Assembly: GCA_035295665.1 (NCBI GenBank) | Contig: DATGIQ010000404.1 | Coordinates: 1-33,574 of the forward strand | Source: DATGIQ01 sp035295665 | GTDB lineage: Bacteria; Planctomycetota; Planctomycetia; Gemmatales; Gemmataceae | Direction of reading: 5' to 3' | Length of the DNA: 33,574 nt | Part shown: positions 1 to 6,134 of the stretch, in pieces | How the letters are laid out: the number at the start of each line of letters is the position of its first letter | Numbering within the stretch: the stretch's first letter is position 1 | Translations under genes and position numbers: made by a program | Notes under the pieces: model-generated | Told to the model about the DNA's origin: nothing | Databases searched by the model: none | Seen by the model: only the letters and a program-made list of their open reading frames with translations

Positions 1-140
1 GCCTGGCGCTCTCGATGTTGCAGCAGGACACTTCCTGCAAAGATAGCCTACGCGGCAAGCGCCTCCGCGCCGGTTGGGATGAGGAGCGTCTGCTGAAGAT
101 CCTCACCGGTTTTTCCAGCAATTAAAATGCGATTGCCCTG
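1..140 (+). mobile_element. ISAs1-family insertion sequence, right (3') end only
   Basis: This is the transposase-end terminus of an IS element that continues off the left edge. The element appears to stop at 140, in the motif ATGCGATTGCCCTG, whose reverse complement CAGGGCAATCGCAT has the look of an ISAs1-family terminal repeat. The same terminus, with one change (CAAGGCAATCGCAT), is found in inverted orientation at 33435. The boundary is inferred from these matching ends. The other terminus and the target duplication lie outside the window, so they cannot be confirmed. Confidence 0.75.
3..125 (+). CDS. ISAs1-family transposase, C-terminal fragment
   Basis: About 40 C-terminal residues are present, including QQDTSCKDSLRGKRLRAGWD and a stop at 123-125. 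The pattern of a K/R-rich stretch, then AGWDE, then a leucine-rich tail is typical of the end of ISAs1/H-repeat DDE transposases, which cut and join the IS ends. The 5' part is cut off by the window edge, so activity cannot be judged. The fragment at 33450-33574 is about three-quarters identical in protein, so the two copies belong to the same family but are not a recent identical duplication. Confidence 0.8.
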   Translation: MALSMLQQDTSCKDSLRGKRLRAGWDEERLLKILTGFSSN

Positions 141-422
141 GCAGGCGACCGGATCGTATGTCTCCGCGGTTATAGTGCCGAATTGCTTAACAAAGTTCGG
201 AGAACGCAGGGCGGCGTTGATAATCTCCGCGAGCAACCATGCGCCGCCGCGCCGACGGTGCCGCCAAAAGTGTTCTTCTCTTAGCCATCCCATCTGGCCG
301 AGTGGTTCGGCTTGTGAACGCGGTCCCAGGGGAACGATTAAGCTGTCTAGATTCACATCGCCGAGCACAAAGATTCTGACTGTGTCGGCCGGATTCTTGA
401 GATTGCGAGGCCCACGGGGCAT
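141..422 (-). pseudogene. N-terminal fragment of unknown protein, interrupted by ISAs1 element
   Basis: An ORF starts at 422 (ATG, preceded by AAGAGGG) and encodes about 94 native residues before running into the IS end at 140. It then continues out of native sequence to a stop at 48. Visible motifs are VRIFVLGDVNLDSLIVPL near the N-terminus and RRGGAWLLAEII around residues 55-65. The 'GDVxxD...GGAWLLAE' pattern reminds me of the N-terminal part of bacterial RyR-domain-type proteins, but this is from memory and weak. No catalytic motif is complete. The IS insertion removes the C-terminal part, so the gene is probably dead. Confidence 0.5.
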
Positions 423-521
423 AGTTGCGCCCTCTTGCCGAGTCCAGTGGTGGCAATCCTGATTGTGATGGAAGTTAAACGCGGTGAGAGGGGTTGTCAA
501 GCAGAATCAACGACAGAGGCT

Positions 522-710
522 GGCTGCGGGTTTCGGAGGGTTGGTAGGTAAAAAAGCAAGGGTTTCTGCGGTGTGCAGAGCTAAGGCGTCCCGGCCGTGG
601 TGCACGTTTGCCCCCCGAACCGGCCGCCGCCGCCCATCGCCCCACTTTTTTCCGCGGGGGACCCGAGCCATGGTCATGGATGACATGGCTCGGGAAGACG
701 GAAAAAAGTG
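522..710 (-). repeat. Structured repeat element, copy 1 of the C/D pair
   Basis: This non-coding stretch aligns with 23271-23538. The first about 60 bases match at roughly three positions in four, with mostly transition differences and a shared core TTTCTGCG. It ends in a long hairpin: CACTTTTTTCCG (643-654) pairs perfectly with CGGAAAAAAGTG (699-710), and CCCGAGCCATG (662-672) pairs perfectly with CATGGCTCGGG (684-694). In the other copy the hairpin sits at the same place with different bases. Strand is assigned because both copies lie upstream of minus-strand genes (here the one starting at 422). It could be a structured RNA, a protein or ssDNA binding site, or an unrecognised small mobile repeat. 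Confidence 0.55.
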
Positions 711-1359
711 AAAGGCAGCACCTGCTCAGGAGCTGATTTGGGGCATCTTGACGCGATGAGGCCTCGTGAATCGTATTTGGTAGGCCGCAGAAGCCGAGAG
801 AATGTGGTGGGCTTTGAGGTAGCCGGGCACGGCGTTTTGCTTCTCCAGGACTGCTTCCGGCCGATTTTGGAGCAATTCCGGCGCGGGAGTCGGGATGCGT
901 CGGCAGGATGCGCTGGGATGCCTTGTCGATGCTCAGTAGGCAGGCGTCGGAACGGAGGAACCGTTCCATTCTACCTATGCAGTGCATAGGGGAGACGCCT
1001 GTAGCCAAGAATGCTTGAGTGCTGTACCAGAAAAGACGTGAGTCTCCTGCTGGAAACTGTCCGGAGTGGCACTGGTTTGGCTCCTCGTGGCGAAGGGGCG
1101 CGAGCCTTTCCCGAAGCGATGGGCTTCGGCCAGGCAAGCCGCCGTCCGCCAGTTCCGGCGGTCGCTTGAAAATCTGGGGATAATGCAGCCGAGCGCCGGT
1201 ATCAACCAGCCCTCGGATACCATGTGTCGAGTGGGCGTGCCATTGGGCAGGCCATTGCGGGGGCATCTAGGGTTGGGGAGAAAGCCTACAGCGGCAAAAA
1301 AGCCGGTTGACATGATCGCAGAAACGAGCGCTACTTTCCTCATGATGCGAGGGGAAAAC
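711..1359. other. Gene-poor stretch with strong local secondary structure
   Basis: I see no convincing protein gene here. The open frames on both strands have no ribosome binding site and no recognisable motif. The stretch contains several inverted repeats, the clearest being the three-way-junction fold at 941-1001. It may hold a structured RNA, or it may be decayed sequence between the interrupted left gene and the operon that begins at 1594. Confidence 0.4.
941..1001. other. Perfect three-way-junction fold (candidate structured RNA or DNA site)
   Basis: Three perfect stems nest in 61 bases. The outer stem is CAGGCGTC (941-948) with GACGCCTG (994-1001). Inside it are GGAACGG (949-955) with CCGTTCC (961-967) over a five-base loop, and CCTATGCA (974-981) with TGCATAGG (983-990) around a single base. 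Such a compact cloverleaf-like arrangement is unlikely by chance. It is not a tRNA: there is no anticodon arm or T-loop signature. The transcribed strand is unknown. It could be an RNA domain, a recombination site or the folded end of a small element. Confidence 0.45.
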
Positions 1360-1416
1360 ATGAAATCAATGCGTCGGGAGGATCGTCTTGCGCTTGAGGA
1401 GGGAGACAGGGAGTAG
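1360..1416 (+). CDS. Possible 18-residue leader peptide
   Basis: ATG at 1360 is preceded by GAGGGG five bases upstream and opens an 18-codon frame rich in charged residues (MKSMRREDRLALEEGDRE), ending at 1416. Three bases later the ATG of the 41-residue ORF begins. The close spacing suggests translational coupling if both are real. No homology can be claimed for such a short peptide. It could equally be a chance ORF. Confidence 0.22.
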   Translation: MKSMRREDRLALEEGDRE

Positions 1417-1419
1417 CTT

Positions 1420-1545
1420 ATGTGCCGGATGGTGCACCTGGACAGGGCGTATTGGAATCGGCGGAAGCGCCATGATTTTCGCCTCGGCCTGGCGATCTGT
1501 ATCCCCATCTACGGATATGTCATCTGCAAGCTGGTGGGGGTGTAG
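1420..1545 (+). CDS. Small putative membrane peptide (41 residues)
   Basis: ATG at 1420 has GGGAG six bases upstream. The peptide has a basic N-terminal half (WNRRKRHDF) followed by one hydrophobic stretch, LGLAICIPIYGYVICKLVGV, long enough to cross a membrane with the positive residues on the cytoplasmic side. It ends at 1545, just before the convergent SLOG gene. The family is not recognised. The ribosome binding site plus a plausible single-span topology makes it more credible than the surrounding open frames, but it may be spurious. Confidence 0.35.
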   Translation: MCRMVHLDRAYWNRRKRHDFRLGLAICIPIYGYVICKLVGV

Positions 1546-1593
1546 CCTTCGGGTCGGGCAGGCGATGACACCCGCTGGTGGCATACAGGAGGC

Positions 1594-1932
1594 TCATGAC
1601 ACGACAAAGATTCGCAAGCCGTGGGCTTTGGCAACGTCGATCATATGCTTGGTCCCTGGACTTTTGCCGTCCCAGATGGCGATGAGCGCATCGGCGTTCT
1701 CGGCCATCTGGACGTTTCGCCGGTAGCCGGCACTGCGGCCCCATTTGCCCCAGTGGGCCGGGAACGCGTCGAGCGGCAGGCGGTTTTCTTCGGCGTAGCG
1801 GATGGCCAGCGTATCGACGCCCCGAGCCATGCCGGAGAGGACGCGGGTGATTGGGAACCCGGACCGCTGCACGGCGTCGCACACGGTGCCGAAATCGGTG
1901 ATGCCGCGTGAACCGGCGATGATGACTCTCAT
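1594..1932 (-). CDS. SLOG-family protein (DUF2493/YspA-like)
   Basis: This 112-residue protein starts MRVIIAGSRGITD, the Rossmann-like GSR motif of the SLOG superfamily. The family's later motifs follow: VLSGMARGVDTLAIRYAEE around residues 32-50, and AGYRRN, ALIAIWDGKSPGTKHMI in the second half. It is the usual length for the short DUF2493 group. SLOG proteins bind nucleotides or nucleotide-derived ligands and often occur in plasmids, phages and conflict systems, but the substrate of this group is unknown. Its ATG overlaps the stop of the 62-residue gene upstream (ATGA, 1929-1932), so the two are translationally coupled. It is the last gene of the minus-strand operon. Confidence 0.85.
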   Translation of the reverse strand: MRVIIAGSRGITDFGTVCDAVQRSGFPITRVLSGMARGVDTLAIRYAEENRLPLDAFPAHWGKWGRSAGYRRNVQMAENADALIAIWDGKSPGTKHMIDVAKAHGLRIFVVS

Positions 1933-2117
1933 ACCACGAGCTTTCCGAAGAGGTCAGCGGCTTCGAAGCCGAAGAGCTGCTCGCCGTCGTAGCCGACGGG
2001 GATGCCGTCGTCATCGAAGCGAAGCGGCGTGGTCTGAACCAGGTCGCGGACTTCATCCAAGTCCCAGGCGAAATCGTCGAGGAATTCAGGCAGCGGAATG
2101 TCGAAAGAGTGAGTCAT
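1929..2117 (-). CDS. Small acidic protein of unknown function (62 residues)
   Basis: The ATG at 2117 has a strong ribosome binding site (AAAGGAG, seven bases upstream). The peptide is very acidic (PEFLDDFAWDLDEVRDLV near the N-terminus) and ends GKLVV. No family is recognised. Small acidic proteins on mobile elements are sometimes DNA mimics or anti-restriction factors, but nothing here shows that directly. It is coupled by a 4-base overlap to the SLOG gene. The structured leader at 2130-2335 ends immediately upstream, so this gene is the first one read after that leader. Confidence 0.65.
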   Translation of the reverse strand: MTHSFDIPLPEFLDDFAWDLDEVRDLVQTTPLRFDDDGIPVGYDGEQLFGFEAADLFGKLVV

Positions 2118-2129
2118 CTGTTTTCTCCT

Positions 2130-2335
2130 TTGCTTTTTAAGACCGCGACCATCGCGGCCTTTTCGAGGTTGCCCAAAAACCCGGCAGACGCTTTTGGAAC
2201 TACCAAGCGGAAAAGCCGAAGGTTCACGCTTTAGAAATCCAAGATTTAAGGGTGTGAAAGCGGTCTTTTCTGCTTGCCAAAAGCGGCGACGGGTTTAAGC
2301 AACCTTTCAATCGAAAAGCCGCGTGGGCGGAAAAA
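2130..2335 (-). promoter_or_regulatory. Structured leader, copy A (pairs with 8437-8653)
   Basis: Non-coding sequence between the genes ending at 2415 and starting at 2117. A long interrupted stem runs from 2189 to 2285: CGCTTTTGG (2189-2197) with CCAAAAGCG (2277-2285), AAGC with GCTT, and GAAAAG (2210-2215) with CTTTTC (2265-2270). It has an inner hairpin AAATC-caa-GATTT. Nearer the gene is a short hairpin CCGCGA-cca-TCGCGG (about 2141-2155) in a block also found in copy B. Copy B has the same architecture with different paired bases, which is what conserved RNA or ssDNA structure looks like. It may be a 5' leader, an attenuator, or an ssDNA promoter used on DNA entry. Confidence 0.55.
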
Positions 2336-2414
2336 GGCGGGAAAGGAGAAAACATTCCGCGAACGCACGGCAAGGAAGCGTTGGAATTCGAGCGGCAAGC
2401 GGGGGGGAAAGGAT

Positions 2415-2873
2415 TTAGGTCCGGAGCTGGTCGATGCGGCGCTCGATAACGGCAATCACATCGGCGGCGGAACCGGCAGGGTCGGCGGTGAGGTCGACAA
2501 GCAGCGACTGAAGGGCGGCGATGGTGACCTTGGCACGGTAGGAAAGCCGGGGCGGCACCGGATACGCCGCAGCATCGCCGGCGTGGGGAACTTCGCAGAC
2601 GAGGAAGCCGCAAGCGTCGTCACGGCGGCCGGTGAGGATTTGCAAAGCCCCGTTCGGCTGGCGGAGGATGCTCCACACCGCTTCGTGCGGCACGGAAGCT
2701 CCGGTCGCCAGGACGCGGAAGAAACGCAGGCCGTATTCGTCGAGAGCGTAGGCGGCCAATCCCTTCTCATGGGCATGAACGCGAACGGGCCGGTAGCGTC
2801 TGGCGAATATGCCCGGCAACTCGAAATGACGGAAGTCGCGCTGAGCGTGGCGATTACGGTTGGTGCTAATCAT
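2415..2873 (-). CDS. Accessory-element protein of unknown function (152 residues)
   Basis: The chosen start is ATG at 2873, which overlaps the stop of the upstream gene by eight bases (ATGATTAG), giving coupled translation. A longer in-frame start near 2993 would overlap that gene by more than 120 bases and is rejected. The protein begins MISTNRNRHAQRDFRHFELP, followed by a region rich in arginine and aromatic residues. It ends in an alanine/aspartate-rich helix (AADVIAVIERRIDQLRT). I recognise no domain. It belongs to the run of small, co-oriented genes that starts at 3912. Confidence 0.65.
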   Translation of the reverse strand: MISTNRNRHAQRDFRHFELPGIFARRYRPVRVHAHEKGLAAYALDEYGLRFFRVLATGASVPHEAVWSILRQPNGALQILTGRRDDACGFLVCEVPHAGDAAAYPVPPRLSYRAKVTIAALQSLLVDLTADPAGSAADVIAVIERRIDQLRT

Positions 2874-3327
2874 CAGCCTGCTCGTGACGTTCGAGCTGGT
2901 CTTGGAGGGCAGTAACCACCTGCTGAAAGACTTCCTCCTTTTCGAGGATTTGCGCTGCGGCCAGCAGTTGAAAGCCATCGCGGAATGAGCCATAGGATTC
3001 CATCGCCTCGCCGAGGTAATAAACGCGGCTGTTGGAGCTATGGAGCCATGCAGTCAGGTCAGCAGTGTAGATGTCCGGCTCCAGGCTGCACCGGGCGTCG
3101 TCCGCGTCGTCATGGTTTGCGAGAGCATCGACGGCTTGCTCGATGAAGCTGTATCGCCAGTCGTCGGGGAGCAATCGTGCGTCATCGTGGGCTTCGCGGC
3201 ACACGGTGGTCATCCACTGCGGTGCGTCGGCTTTGAGTTTGCTGAACGTTTCGCCGGTGGCGGGACGCGTGCCGGTCTCAAAGGCGGCAGACATTTGCTC
3301 GGCGAGTGTCTGAAGTGTGGGCGTCAT
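2866..3327 (-). CDS. Accessory-element protein of unknown function (153 residues)
   Basis: ATG at 3327 (MTPTLQTLAEQMSAAFETG) is chosen because AAAGGA lies nine bases upstream. Another ATG at 3345 lacks such a site. The central part, WMTTVCREAHDDARLLPDDW and YTADLTAWLHSSNSRVYYLG, looks like a conserved soluble helical protein. I have an impression of similar unnamed proteins in plasmids and islands but cannot name a family. It is acidic, has no membrane segment and no visible catalytic motif. Its stop overlaps the next gene's start (2866-2873), consistent with one operon. Confidence 0.65.
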   Translation of the reverse strand: MTPTLQTLAEQMSAAFETGTRPATGETFSKLKADAPQWMTTVCREAHDDARLLPDDWRYSFIEQAVDALANHDDADDARCSLEPDIYTADLTAWLHSSNSRVYYLGEAMESYGSFRDGFQLLAAAQILEKEEVFQQVVTALQDQLERHEQADD

Positions 3328-3355
3328 AGATGCGATTCCTTTCATTTGAGGCTGG

Positions 3356-3607
3356 TCAATGTTCGTATTCGTCATCGTAGAGCGTGACGTAATCCGGTGC
3401 GTCTTGTCGTTCGTAGATGATGAGCGTCTGCTCGCCGTCAACCGATAAGGCATTCTCCAAATGGCGACGAAGATAATGCACGATGTTGGTGAATAAATCG
3501 GGAGCAATCAGCTCATCGTTGTTGTTGAGCGTGGCGAGGAGTTGGAAGTCGCCGTCATCGCGATGAAAGCCGATAGCGGCGGTGGTGAAGTGGGTGTGCT
3601 GTTTCAT
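3356..3607 (-). CDS. Small accessory protein of unknown function (83 residues)
   Basis: ATG at 3607 is preceded by AGAAGGA six bases upstream. Starting here gives MKQHTHFTTAAIGFHRDDGD, and the protein ends LYDDEYEH. It is strongly acidic, with several histidines near the N-terminus, and no motif is recognised. It sits 28 bases upstream of the next gene of the operon. A longer in-frame extension reaching 3793 overlaps the preceding gene and has no ribosome binding site, so it was not used. Confidence 0.6.
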   Translation of the reverse strand: MKQHTHFTTAAIGFHRDDGDFQLLATLNNNDELIAPDLFTNIVHYLRRHLENALSVDGEQTLIIYERQDAPDYVTLYDDEYEH

Positions 3608-3633
3608 AGGTTGTCCTTCTGTGATTGCGTTTG

Positions 3634-3912
3634 TCAGTAATCCGACGGCATCAAGACTGTCGTAACGGAGCGGTCGGCCTCGGTTATGAGCCAAAATCTT
3701 CGCTCGCCGGTGCCGTAGGCGGAAAGCAGGCGGAAGCCGTGCTGGAGCGAATACTCGTTTTCGCAAGCATCCTCCGCGCAGATATCGCCCCAATCGCCTG
3801 CGGCATGGCGTCGCAGAGCGTCGTTGACGGCGATGGTGTCGAGATGCTGGGCGGCGTTGGCGGTGATGACAACCTGCCCGAGCGGGAATTTGGATTCAGA
3901 GGTATTGGTCAT
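3634..3912 (-). CDS. Small accessory protein of unknown function (92 residues)
   Basis: ATG at 3912 follows AGAGGA nine bases upstream. The protein starts MTNTSESKFPLGQVVITANA, then AAQHLDTIAVNDALRRHAAG DWGDICAEDA. This arrangement is common in small conserved plasmid/island proteins of about 90 residues, and it ends in a strand-rich half (RRFWLITEADRSVTTVLMPSDY). I cannot name the family. The inverted-repeat end of the IS110-type element lies only 15 bases upstream of the start, so the insertion spared the coding sequence and ribosome binding site but separated the gene from its original promoter and upstream operon partners. Confidence 0.65.
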   Translation of the reverse strand: MTNTSESKFPLGQVVITANAAQHLDTIAVNDALRRHAAGDWGDICAEDACENEYSLQHGFRLLSAYGTGERRFWLITEADRSVTTVLMPSDY

Positions 3913-3939
3913 AAGCTCATTCCTCTTATGAATGAAATC

Positions 3940-4227
3940 AAGTGAATAAATAAAATGTGTCTGTCCACGGCTTCAAAAGCCGTGTTGTGAAGGATTCATG
4001 GACCCTCGGCCAGGGCTGGGGACAGAGTTTTCAAACGACGGCCTATCACACTCTTATGCGCGGGTTGGATACCGCATGACCGTTTTTCGTTTTGGCCTTC
4101 CGTAGCCTTTCGTCGGGCATCGGCTATGTTGCGTGTAGGCAACAGACCGGCACTGAAGGAATCGACGCGGATTGCCTGATAGAACTCTGCCCCCAGCGTT
4201 GGCCGAAGCAGGTGTATCGCCGCTGAT
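3940..4227 (-). ncRNA. Candidate bridge-RNA region of the IS110/IS1111 element
   Basis: This is a 288-base non-coding stretch between the transposase stop and the left inverted repeat. IS110-family elements make a structured bridge RNA from their long non-coding end that pairs with donor and target DNA. In the IS1111 group that end is the 3' side of the gene, as here. I did not fold it or identify the guide loops, so the call rests on position and element type only. The strand is assumed to be that of the transposase. Confidence 0.35.
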
Positions 4228-5361
4228 CTACGGAGTCTGGGGCGCATATCTTGAACCTGAAATGGCTACCATCCGTGCGATTGCCCACATGAAACAAGCA
4301 ATCTCGCGAGCGACGGCGGTAACTACGATATTGTGGTGTTTGCGACGGCCAGCCATCGACCGGAAACGCTGACAGAGTCTAACCTGGCCTTTCCAAGCGG
4401 TATCAAGAATCTCTTTGGGAAGCCCGCTTTGCCGGAATCCCAGGTATCTCCCAACGCGAGCGGGAAGCCGGTAAGACCACGCGGCTTCAATCAACACACG
4501 CCGTGCGTGCTTACTGCCGGCCTTGGTGATGGGACCGCGAATAACGCGGCTCCCTGACGAATGTTCGGAGGGGGACAATCCCAGGTAGCTTACGAGTTGA
4601 CGGGGATGTGCAAACCGATTGAAGTCGCCGATTTCTGAGACCAAAATGACGGCCGCAATCTGGCCAACCCCGCGCATCGCCTGGATTGCCTGTACTACCG
4701 GGGCGAGCGACCAGCTCGGCAGCAGATGCATGATCTGCTGCTCGAATCTCTCTAACCGCTCTTGGCTGTCGCGGATAGCAGCCAGATTTTCCTCGATGAG
4801 AATGTGATGCGCAGGAAGATCGAACTTCTGCTCACGAACCCACCGGATGAACGTTTTATTCCAGTGGCATTTGCCGGGATAAACTCGTCCATGCCGGAGT
4901 AGAAAACCTTGCAGATGTTGCCTGTGTCTCTTGAGGGTCTCCATCGCAGCGATGCGTGAACGGACAAGGTCTCGCATGGCTTCATGAGGCTCGTCAGGCA
5001 CCCAAATCGGGGTTAAGTCGCCAGCACGGTGCAATCTGGCCAATTCCAGAGCGTCACGCCGGTCGTTCTTTACATGCACTCCCTTCTTGGTGGGTATGTG
5101 GGATGGTGCAATGACAACGCAATCGTGACCTAGGCCAGTAATTTGGCGCTGAAGGCCGTACCCGCAAGGTCCAGCCTCGTAGCAGAAGAACAGTTTGTCA
5201 TGGTTGCCGGCAAGCTTCTTGACGAGTTTGAGTACGGCCGCCGGCTCATTGGCAATTTGGCCGTAGTAGCGGACTTCTCCGCCCCGGTCGCCCTCGGCGA
5301 TGGCAACGGCGATAGCTTTCTTGTGCGTGTCAAGTCCGATGAATGCGGTACTTTTGGTCAT
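4228..5361 (-). CDS. IS110-family transposase (DEDD recombinase)
   Basis: ATG at 5361 is chosen for AGGAGA about seven bases upstream, giving 377 residues. A longer frame up to 5451 has no such site. The N-terminal RuvC-like DEDD domain shows FIGLDTHKKAIAVAIAEG (D11), CYEAGPCGYGLQR (E62), and KNDRRDALELARL (D100, D103). The C-terminal Transposase_20 region contains IQAMRGVGQIAAVILVSEIG and YLGLSPSEHSSGSR, which carries the conserved serine. All expected catalytic residues are present and the length is normal, so the element looks intact. It recombines IS ends with a target, guided in this family by an element-encoded RNA. Confidence 0.95.
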   Translation of the reverse strand: MTKSTAFIGLDTHKKAIAVAIAEGDRGGEVRYYGQIANEPAAVLKLVKKLAGNHDKLFFCYEAGPCGYGLQRQITGLGHDCVVIAPSHIPTKKGVHVKNDRRDALELARLHRAGDLTPIWVPDEPHEAMRDLVRSRIAAMETLKRHRQHLQGFLLRHGRVYPGKCHWNKTFIRWVREQKFDLPAHHILIEENLAAIRDSQERLERFEQQIMHLLPSWSLAPVVQAIQAMRGVGQIAAVILVSEIGDFNRFAHPRQLVSYLGLSPSEHSSGSRVIRGPITKAGSKHARRVLIEAAWSYRLPARVGRYLGFRQSGLPKEILDTAWKGQVRLCQRFRSMAGRRKHHNIVVTAVAREIACFMWAIARMVAISGSRYAPQTP

Positions 5362-5472
5362 AACGGGTCTCCTGATGATTGAGTTGCTGCGGCGGACCAT
5401 CCACCGCAACACTCGTGTTATCACAGGGAGGTGAGCCTCAGTAGATTTCATTCATAGGGCCTTTCTGAAATT

Positions 5473-5498
5473 GGAGGCGGACGTTTCCGCCCGCCTCC
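5473..5498 (-). terminator. Intercistronic hairpin after the 190-residue gene
   Basis: GGAGGCGG (5473-5480) pairs perfectly with CCGCCTCC (5491-5498) in the minus-strand transcript, just after the stop at 5510. On the minus strand the loop contains CGGAAACG. The following bases are AATTTC rather than a clear T-run, so it may stabilise or process the mRNA rather than stop transcription. A similar hairpin with the same loop core follows the parB-like gene. Confidence 0.45.
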
Positions 5499-5509
5499 GG
5501 GTTGGTTCG

Positions 5510-6082
5510 TTAGGCTGCTATCTTGAACGTCTCGCGCAATGCGGTAACCGTCTCCGGCGAAACTGCCACCAGAGCGGTCGAGCGATGGCCCAAGCGGTGG
5601 CGGATGTCGGGAGGCAAATCAACCACCTCCAGCACGTCCTCGACGGTTCTGCATGCGGCGACGAAGCTGGTGAACTGAGAAATCCTGTCAGTTCTGATCC
5701 GGTAGTTGGCCGCGTGCTCGGAGGCGTGGGCGTCATGCACCTGTTCGCACTGGGCGGATACGGCAAACACTTGTCCCGAGTAACAGCCACTGTATGACGG
5801 CATGTCAGCAAGTGCGGCATCGGGCGGAAACGACCAGCCGTCAATCCTTCCGCTGGGGAATTGGAACCGCAGACAACGATCAGTCCTGACTACGTCGTAC
5901 TTACGCAGAACCGTCATATCCGCCTCGGGGTACTTCGCACGAATCGCCTCGTTTGCGAACTCGATCAGCTGCTGGAGTAAGCTGTTCTCCCGCGTCCGAT
6001 CGATGCTCGATTCGATGTGCTTGATGCCGTATTCCTCAATGATTTCACGGCGTGCTTTGTTGAGTTGCGTCTTCTTGGTCAT
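5510..6082 (-). CDS. Accessory-element protein of unknown function (190 residues)
   Basis: ATG at 6082 has AAGGAG upstream (AAGGAGTTTTTT-ATG). The N-terminal third is helical and charged (RREIIEEYGIKHIESSIDRT). The middle contains RFQFPSGRIDGWSFPPDA and a short Cys/Gly stretch. The C-terminal third has DVLEVVDLPPDIRHRLGHRS. The layout faintly recalls the 'nucleotide-modification-associated' Nmad5-type phage/plasmid proteins, but I would not assign it on this evidence. It lies 52 bases downstream of the ParB-like gene in the same operon. The IS110 element inserted directly after it cuts it off from the downstream genes. Confidence 0.65.
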   Translation of the reverse strand: MTKKTQLNKARREIIEEYGIKHIESSIDRTRENSLLQQLIEFANEAIRAKYPEADMTVLRKYDVVRTDRCLRFQFPSGRIDGWSFPPDAALADMPSYSGCYSGQVFAVSAQCEQVHDAHASEHAANYRIRTDRISQFTSFVAACRTVEDVLEVVDLPPDIRHRLGHRSTALVAVSPETVTALRETFKIAA

Positions 6083-6102
6083 AAAAAACTCCTTTTTAAA
6101 TG

Positions 6103-6126
6103 GGCGGCCCGTTTCCGAGCCGCCCG
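6103..6126 (-). terminator. Intercistronic hairpin after the parB-like gene
   Basis: GGGCGGC (6103-6109) pairs with GCCGCCC (6120-6126). On the minus strand the loop again contains CGGAAACG. The hairpin is followed by ATTTAAAAAGGAG, which includes the ribosome binding site of the next gene, so transcription probably reads through at least in part. It resembles the hairpin at 5473-5498. Confidence 0.45.
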
Positions 6127-6134
6127 GTTGAACA

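Larger units (their letters stand above)
3928..5455 (-). mobile_element. IS110-family element, IS1111-like group
   Basis: About 1.53 kb. It is bounded by a perfect 12-base inverted repeat: ATGAATGAAATC at 3928-3939 and GATTTCATTCAT at 5444-5455. In the IS1111 group such repeats lie a few bases inside the true ends, so the real borders may be slightly further out. A long non-coding stretch (3940-4227) follows the transposase gene, as in IS1111-type elements. The insertion splits a minus-strand operon between the genes ending at 5510 and starting at 3912. No target duplication is expected for this family. Confidence 0.75.

Noticed and set aside
941..1001. tRNA or tmRNA gene
   Set aside because: The fold has three stems only, no anticodon arm and no T-loop consensus.
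475..1508. Minus-strand open frames of 263 and 177 codons
   Set aside because: No ribosome binding site and no recognisable domain. They overlap strong inverted repeats; a signal-peptide-like stretch (MRKVALVSAIMSTGFFAAVG) inside one is interesting but lacks a good start context.
2274..2915. Plus-strand open frame of 213 codons
   Set aside because: It is antisense to the 152-residue operon gene, which has coupled translation with its neighbour.
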